Of a stretch of 64,000 bases of DNA, positions 59,516-64,000 are shown in pieces. The notes under the pieces are model-generated. The model saw only the letters and a program-made list of their open reading frames with translations. It ran no database searches and was not told the origin of the DNA. Position 1 is the first letter of the stretch. Each line of letters starts with the position of its first letter. A program made the position numbers and the translations under genes. The DNA is taken from positions 124,001 through 188,000 of the forward strand of contig NZ_AP018680.1 of assembly GCF_002218025.2 (NCBI RefSeq). The letters are read 5' to 3'. Source of the stretch: Vibrio casei. GTDB taxonomy: Bacteria > Pseudomonadota > Gammaproteobacteria > Enterobacterales > Vibrionaceae.

Positions 59516-60887
59516 TCCAAGTGAACCAATACCTTGGTTAGTCTGGTCGAATAATCTTAAGGATGTTATCGCCTCAGGTGAGCTAGTCAATCGTGATCAT
59601 TTAGATGAATTAGAGCCTTATAGTCACCAACGTGTGGTAATTGGCTTATTGCCGAGCAGTGAAGTACTACTGACTCATATTACGATACCTTCAGGGGCTG
59701 CTCGACAGCTCAATGCGATGTTGCCTTTTTTAATGGAAGATGAGCTGACTCAAGATATTGAACGAATGCATTTTAGCGTATTAAAAAAGCAAGGTGATCA
59801 AGCCACTATCGCGACGATTGAAAGAAAGCGGCTTGCGCAATGGGCGGACGCTTTTAAGCAGGCGGGCATGGAATTAAAAAAAGTGCTTCCAGATTGCTTA
59901 GCTCTACCTCAACGTGAAGGCCAAGTCAGTGCTTTGCACTGTGATGGGCAATGGTTGTTCCGCCAAGGTGAAGTGAAAGGTGCAGCCGTTGATGAAGCAT
60001 GGCTTGACTTGTTTTTGCAATCAGGTTGGTTAGCCCCAGATGGCGATGCATTACATTTTGAAGATGTTATTAAAGACAACATCGAATTGGCTCAAAGTGA
60101 ACCCACGACAGATGAAGAGGCTTTGATTGAGCGTTTGCAGAATGATGATGAAATTGATGATCTTGCTAGCGATAAAGAAAAAGTATCTCGATCTTTACCT
60201 GAAAAGGTGACAGCGACGGATATGGATGAATCGGTGATTACTATTTGCAGTTATAGCCATTTGCCAGATAACCATGAAAAATTACCTGGTCAATGGATAC
60301 TTGCGCCAACAGAGATGATGATGGTCACGTTGTCGCAAGGGGCAATTGATTCCAAAAGTAATTTGTTAAGTGGTATGTTTAAAGCGCAGTCTTCATGGTT
60401 TAAACATTGGCGTGTTTGGCAAAAAGTGGTGATTGCAGCTTGTGTTTTTGTGGTGATTCTGTTGATTCAACGAACCATTATCGTTCATAAAATTGAAGCG
60501 CAAACTCACGCTTATCGAGTTGAAAGTGAACGTGTTTTCCGTTCTGTTTTTCCAGATAAGCAACGCATTCCAACTGTGAGCTATTTAAAGCGCTCAATGC
60601 AAGATGAAGAAAATATATTGTCTGGTTCTGGAGGAAGTTCTGCGTCAGTTTTGGGGTGGATGGCGAAGCTGCCAGCGGCATTGAAACAAGTTAAAGCGGT
60701 CACGGTTCAAAGTGTTCAGTTTGATGCCAATCGTAGTGAAGTTCGTATTAATGCCCAAAGTAATGATTTCCAATCATTTGAGCGATTACGCACAGAGCTA
60801 GCGAAGGAGTTTTCGGTTGATCAGGGACAATTGAATAAAAATGGAGATGTAGTACAAGGTACTTATGTCATTAGGAGTAAGGCATGA
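59481..60887 (+). CDS. gspL: type II secretion protein GspL (EpsL) with an acidic insertion
   Basis: A 468-residue bitopic inner-membrane protein. The N-terminal cytoplasmic actin-like domain binds GspE, a membrane helix lies near residues 315-333, and a ferredoxin-like periplasmic domain follows. It is about 60 residues longer than V. cholerae EpsL as I remember it. The extra length appears as an acidic, low-complexity segment at about residues 203-250 (EPTTDEEALIERLQNDDE, IDDLASDKEKVS) in the cytoplasmic part. The GTG start lies inside the end of gspK. Confidence 0.9.
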   Translation: MNEFLTIKLSSNPSEPIPWLVWSNNLKDVIASGELVNRDHLDELEPYSHQRVVIGLLPSSEVLLTHITIPSGAARQLNAMLPFLMEDELTQDIERMHFSVLKKQGDQATIATIERKRLAQWADAFKQAGMELKKVLPDCLALPQREGQVSALHCDGQWLFRQGEVKGAAVDEAWLDLFLQSGWLAPDGDALHFEDVIKDNIELAQSEPTTDEEALIERLQNDDEIDDLASDKEKVSRSLPEKVTATDMDESVITICSYSHLPDNHEKLPGQWILAPTEMMMVTLSQGAIDSKSNLLSGMFKAQSSWFKHWRVWQKVVIAACVFVVILLIQRTIIVHKIEAQTHAYRVESERVFRSVFPDKQRIPTVSYLKRSMQDEENILSGSGGSSASVLGWMAKLPAALKQVKAVTVQSVQFDANRSEVRINAQSNDFQSFERLRTELAKEFSVDQGQLNKNGDVVQGTYVIRSKA

Positions 60888-61393
60888 AGGAAAAAATTGC
60901 CGCATCAATCGCTCCGTTAACGCATTGGTGGCAAAGTATTTCTACCCGAGAGCGACGATTAGTTTCTGCAGGCCTAGGCCTGTTTATTGTCGGTTTTGTT
61001 TATTGGGGCATTTTTCAGCCATTGGCTGAACGCACTGAACAAGCAAAATTGCGCTTGAACAGTGAAAGACAATTATTGCAGTGGGTTACCACCTCGGCTG
61101 ACAACATCGTCACGTTAAGGGCTAAAAATGGAGTGCGTGGTTCCCAGCGAAGTATGCCAATTAATCAAGTGGTGTCTTCTACTGCCTCTCGTTTTGATAT
61201 TGAATTGATTCGGATGCAACCAAGAGATGACATGTTGCAAGTGTGGATTCAACCTTTGCCTTTTAATACGTTAGTTAACTGGTTAGCGGAATTGAGAGAT
61301 AATTACGGGCTTCAAGTGTTATTTTTAGATATTAACCGTGCTGAGAAGCAAGGGGTTGTGGAAGTGAATCGACTACAGTTTAAGCGAGGATAA
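60884..61393 (+). CDS. gspM: type II secretion protein GspM (EpsM)
   Basis: A 169-residue bitopic inner-membrane protein with a cytoplasmic N-terminus (WWQSISTRERRLVSAG), one membrane helix (residues 27-45) and a periplasmic ferredoxin-like domain that pairs with GspL. The start overlaps the gspL stop by four bases. Confidence 0.93.
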   Translation: MKEKIAASIAPLTHWWQSISTRERRLVSAGLGLFIVGFVYWGIFQPLAERTEQAKLRLNSERQLLQWVTTSADNIVTLRAKNGVRGSQRSMPINQVVSSTASRFDIELIRMQPRDDMLQVWIQPLPFNTLVNWLAELRDNYGLQVLFLDINRAEKQGVVEVNRLQFKRG

Positions 61394-61397
61394 TGAC

Positions 61398-62156
61398 GTG
61401 AAAGGGAAGATGTTGTACGTCATTGTATTTGTCGTGATATTGGTAGCGAGCCTTATTGCTAACGTGCCCGCCGCTTGGGTTTATAGCTATATTTCGAAGC
61501 CATCGGGTATTGAAGCTCAGGGAATCAGTGGTACGATTTGGAATGGTAGCATTCAACAATTAACGGCTGAGCGTCAATCATTAGGTTCAATATATTGGGT
61601 ATTTCAACCAAGTCAAATATTCACGGGTAAAGCGGAATATAATGTCCGGTTTGGACGAGGAAGTGGGATTAAGATCAACGGTAAAGGCTATGTCGGTATC
61701 GGTTTTTCGGGGGTGTACGCCAGAAACACCTTGGTTTCTTTGCCAATAAATGAAGTGGTTAAGTGGGTTCCAATGCATGTGCCAGTTGAATTAAAAGGAC
61801 AGCTAGAATTATCACTCAATGACCTCCACTATGCGCAACCGTGGTGCCAACAAGCTAAAGGTAATGTGGCTTGGACAGGCGCTCAAATTATCTCACCAAT
61901 TGGTCAATTAGAGCCGGGACCAGTTATTGCAAGTTTGACCTGTAACAATCAAATTATTGATTTAGATGGCAAACAAGATAATGAACAGGTGAGCAGTGAA
62001 TTTAAAGTGAACCTGAACACTTTGTCTCGTTATAAATTAGAGGCTTGGTTTAAACCAGGATCACAATTTCCTTCTTCAATGTCAAAACAGCTTAACTGGT
62101 TAGGAAACCCTGATACTCAAGGTCGCTACCCATTCACGTATGCTGGCAAGTTATAA
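61398..62156 (+). CDS. gspN: type II secretion protein GspN (EpsN)
   Basis: A 252-residue bitopic inner-membrane protein with an N-terminal helix (MLYVIVFVVILVASLIA) followed by VPAAWVYSYISKPSGIEAQG and GTIWNGSIQQL, the GspN signature. GspN is present in only some type II systems and its role is not essential everywhere. It is the last gene of the operon; gspO (prepilin peptidase) is not here, as usual in vibrios. Confidence 0.92.
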   Translation: MKGKMLYVIVFVVILVASLIANVPAAWVYSYISKPSGIEAQGISGTIWNGSIQQLTAERQSLGSIYWVFQPSQIFTGKAEYNVRFGRGSGIKINGKGYVGIGFSGVYARNTLVSLPINEVVKWVPMHVPVELKGQLELSLNDLHYAQPWCQQAKGNVAWTGAQIISPIGQLEPGPVIASLTCNNQIIDLDGKQDNEQVSSEFKVNLNTLSRYKLEAWFKPGSQFPSSMSKQLNWLGNPDTQGRYPFTYAGKL

Positions 62157-62200
62157 TCACAACTTAGCCTACTTTGTTTATTGGCTAAAGGAGAGATGAG

Positions 62201-62755
62201 ATGACAAAACATAAGCTACCTGAAATTCTATCTAAGTCCGTTGTGGCAGCGTCTCGTTTGTTTTCGATTGAATCGCTTGAACTTCGCTTTTCAAATGGCG
62301 AAGAGCGTACCTACGAGAGGATGAAACCTAGTAATCGTGGCAGTGTGATGATTGTACCGGTGACGGAAGCTGGGGATTTACTTTTAATTAGAGAGTATTC
62401 CGTAGGAACAGAACGATATGAATTGGGTTTTCCAAAAGGATTAATTGATCCAGGAGAAACACCAGAACAAGCGGCAAACCGTGAATTAAAAGAAGAAATT
62501 GGTATGGGTTCAGATACTCTAACGCCATTAAAACAAGTGGTGTTAGCGCCCTCTTATTTTTCAAGCAAAATGACGTTATTTTTGGGGCAAGGTCTCTATC
62601 CGGAAAAGTTGGAAGGCGATGAACCAGAAGAATTAGAAGTCATAAAATGGCCTTTGCAGCAGGCGGAAGAGCTATTAACTCATTTGGACTTTTGTGAGGC
62701 AAGAAGCATTACCGCTTTGATGCTGGCTTTACGTGTGTTGGTTAAGGAAAAATAA
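62201..62755 (+). CDS. nudE: ADP compounds hydrolase NudE
   Basis: A 184-residue Nudix hydrolase acting on ADP-ribose, NADH and Ap(n)A-type nucleotides. The Nudix box is complete: GLIDPGE, seven residues, REL-EEIGM, with both catalytic Glu present. It begins 44 bases after gspN with AAAGGAGAG upstream. It lies two bases from cysQ, so nudE and cysQ are cotranscribed, and may also be read from the gsp operon. Confidence 0.94.
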   Translation: MTKHKLPEILSKSVVAASRLFSIESLELRFSNGEERTYERMKPSNRGSVMIVPVTEAGDLLLIREYSVGTERYELGFPKGLIDPGETPEQAANRELKEEIGMGSDTLTPLKQVVLAPSYFSSKMTLFLGQGLYPEKLEGDEPEELEVIKWPLQQAEELLTHLDFCEARSITALMLALRVLVKEK

Positions 62756-62757
62756 GT

Positions 62758-63594
62758 ATGTCATCATCTAGCGATTTATCTCATTTATTGCCAGAAGTGA
62801 TTGGTATTGCTCGCACTGCTGGTCAGCGTGTGCTTGAAATTTACCATAAAAAAGAATATCAAGCTTTTGTGAAAGAAGACGATACACCGGTGACAACGGC
62901 AGACTATGCCGCACACAAAATCATTATGCAAAGCTTAGCCGATTTAACGCCAAATATTCCGATTTTATCGGAAGAAGATGCGGATATTAGCTTAAAGAAA
63001 CGCTCGAAATGGGACCGTTATTGGCTAGTGGATCCGCTTGATGGTACACAAGAATTTATCGCGCGTAGTGGTGATTTTGCCACGGTGATTGCTTTAATTG
63101 AAAATAACCATCCAGTGATGGGGGTCGTGTACGCGCCGGTTTCTGGGGTCACTTATTTTGCTTATCAAGGTAAAGGGTCTTGGAAAATTCCTGAGATGGA
63201 TGACAGTATTCGTATCCATACCCACAAACATGAAACTCCAGAGCAGTCGATTGCAATCGCGATTAGCCGTCGTCAAAACATCAATCGAATTACCGATAAC
63301 TTATCACCTGCGCGCAATTATGAACTGGTGCCATTAGGGTCTGCGGCATTAAAAGCATGCTTAGTCGCTGAAGGTGCCGTTGATTGTTATATTCGTTTAG
63401 GGCCGACAGGTGAATGGGATACCGCTGCAACACAGTGTATTGTTGAAGAGGCGGGTGGTCGAATTCTTAGTACCAAGTTGGAGCCTTTGTCTTACAACGA
63501 ACGAGATACGCTGGAAAACCCTAATTTCATTGTTCTAGGGGATGAAAGCATTGGTTGGGATGACATTTTGATTGGGAATTTAGAGCGCACATAA
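62758..63594 (+). CDS. cysQ: 3'(2'),5'-bisphosphate nucleotidase CysQ
   Basis: A 278-residue enzyme of the inositol monophosphatase fold that removes the phosphate of 3'-phosphoadenosine 5'-phosphate from sulfate assimilation. It has the metal-binding LSEEDAD, the motif WLVDPLDGTQEFI and the C-terminal WDTAATQCIVEEAGG. It starts two bases after nudE. Confidence 0.95.
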   Translation: MSSSSDLSHLLPEVIGIARTAGQRVLEIYHKKEYQAFVKEDDTPVTTADYAAHKIIMQSLADLTPNIPILSEEDADISLKKRSKWDRYWLVDPLDGTQEFIARSGDFATVIALIENNHPVMGVVYAPVSGVTYFAYQGKGSWKIPEMDDSIRIHTHKHETPEQSIAIAISRRQNINRITDNLSPARNYELVPLGSAALKACLVAEGAVDCYIRLGPTGEWDTAATQCIVEEAGGRILSTKLEPLSYNERDTLENPNFIVLGDESIGWDDILIGNLERT

Positions 63595-63595
63595 T

Positions 63596-63630
63596 AACAA
63601 AGCCGGGTCATCAGACTCAGCTTTGTTTGA
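63596..63630. terminator. bidirectional terminator between cysQ and nfuA
   Basis: AACAAAGC and GCTTTGTT pair, with an inner GTC/GAC extension around ATCA. It sits between convergent genes and is flanked by A/T-rich sequence. Confidence 0.72.
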
Positions 63631-63677
63631 TCAATCGCATAGGTTCTTTGAAATGCTCGAGTATTGGATGCGAGTAT

Positions 63678-64000
63678 TTACATATAAGAGTGTTCACCAG
63701 ACTCATGATCGGTTGAATCACGAACCGCCGTTAATTCACCAGCAAATTGCTCAATCAGTTGTTTCTCGATGCCTTCTTTTAGCGTCACATCGACCATAGA
63801 ACAACCATTACAGCCACCACCGAATTGAACCAATGCTACACCAGAATCTGAAATGCTGATTAAGCTAACATGGCCACCGTGGCTGGCTAATTGTGGGTTG
63901 ACTTGGGTTTGAATTGCATATTCAACACGCGCCATTAAAGGGGCATCATCGTCTAACTTACGCATTTTAGCATTGGGCGCTTTTAGTGTGAGCTGAGAAC
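63678..64000 (-). CDS. nfuA: Fe/S biogenesis protein NfuA (5' end outside window)
   Basis: The frame is open to the right edge of the window, reading [18 protein letters not shown] and on through the NifU C-terminal domain with the cluster-binding cysteines in [18 protein letters not shown]. The terminal GEHSYM resembles E. coli NfuA (GEHSYY). The Met at 63963-63965 is internal, so about half of the protein lies beyond the window. NfuA delivers 4Fe-4S clusters under stress or iron limitation. Confidence 0.95.
   Translation of the reverse strand, partial: SQLTLKAPNAKMRKLDDDAPLMARVEYAIQTQVNPQLASHGGHVSLISISDSGVALVQFGGGCNGCSMVDVTLKEGIEKQLIEQFAGELTAVRDSTDHESGEHSYM

Noticed and set aside
1..64000. 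Prophage, insertion sequence, integron or defence island.
   Set aside because: No transposase, integrase, phage structural gene, toxin-antitoxin pair, restriction gene or CRISPR was recognised; nearly all genes are core Vibrionaceae functions.

Overview
The window is about 64 kb of chromosomal DNA from a gamma-proteobacterium of the family Vibrionaceae, most likely a Vibrio species. The evidence is the moderate-to-low G+C, the gene order, a RyhB and a Spot 42 RNA flanking polA, a VC_2705-type symporter pair, and a complete gspC-N (eps) type II secretion operon followed by nudE, cysQ and nfuA. From memory, most of the content corresponds to origin-proximal chromosome 1 genes of V. cholerae. 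I found no prophage, insertion sequence, integron, CRISPR array, rRNA or tRNA. Almost every coding region is a recognisable core gene, and I did not find an undescribed multi-gene system.

Layout. 1-10.4 kb: the 3' end of an MFS permease gene, the CrbS-type sensor kinase, a small DUF protein, a two-subunit sodium:solute symporter, a MarC-family protein, NhaP2 and the CrbR-type response regulator. This looks like an acetate-switch regulatory cluster. 10.5-17 kb: dsbD, dcuA, aspA, fxsA and trmL, with anaerobic fumarate/aspartate metabolism at the centre. 17-20 kb: the Cpx envelope-stress module (cpxA, cpxR, cpxP) with a CpxR box between the divergent genes. 20.07-20.7 kb: a CsrB-family sRNA on the minus strand with about 18 AGGA motifs, its promoter, and a 30-bp palindrome that matches a VarA/UvrY-type activator site. 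20.8-25.2 kb: rarD, recQ, a DUF3630-like gene, and a queuosine-precursor transporter gene behind a preQ1 riboswitch.

25.2-34.5 kb: RyhB behind a Fur box, polA, Spot 42, engB, cytochrome c4, yihI, a DUF2489 gene, hemN, and a decayed 3' remnant of an EAL-domain gene. 34.5-40 kb: the nitrogen-control set glnA, a DUF4124 gene, ntrB and ntrC, with a sigma-54 promoter and two NtrC sites upstream of glnA. 40-50 kb: typA, a possible unlisted 55-residue membrane protein, yihY, dtd, yiiD, an AsmA-like gene, pckA, hslO and hslR. 50.4-62.2 kb: the twelve-gene type II secretion operon gspC to gspN. 62.2-64 kb: nudE, cysQ and the 3' part of nfuA, which runs off the window.

The most informative signals lie between genes: three regulatory RNAs (Csr, RyhB, Spot 42), one riboswitch that overlaps a ribosome binding site, and operator sites for Cpx, NtrC and Fur. 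Oddities worth a look are the EAL remnant, an acidic insertion in GspL, the 18-bp coding-like tandem repeat between gspG and gspH, the small membrane ORF after typA, and the absence of cutA between dsbD and dcuA.
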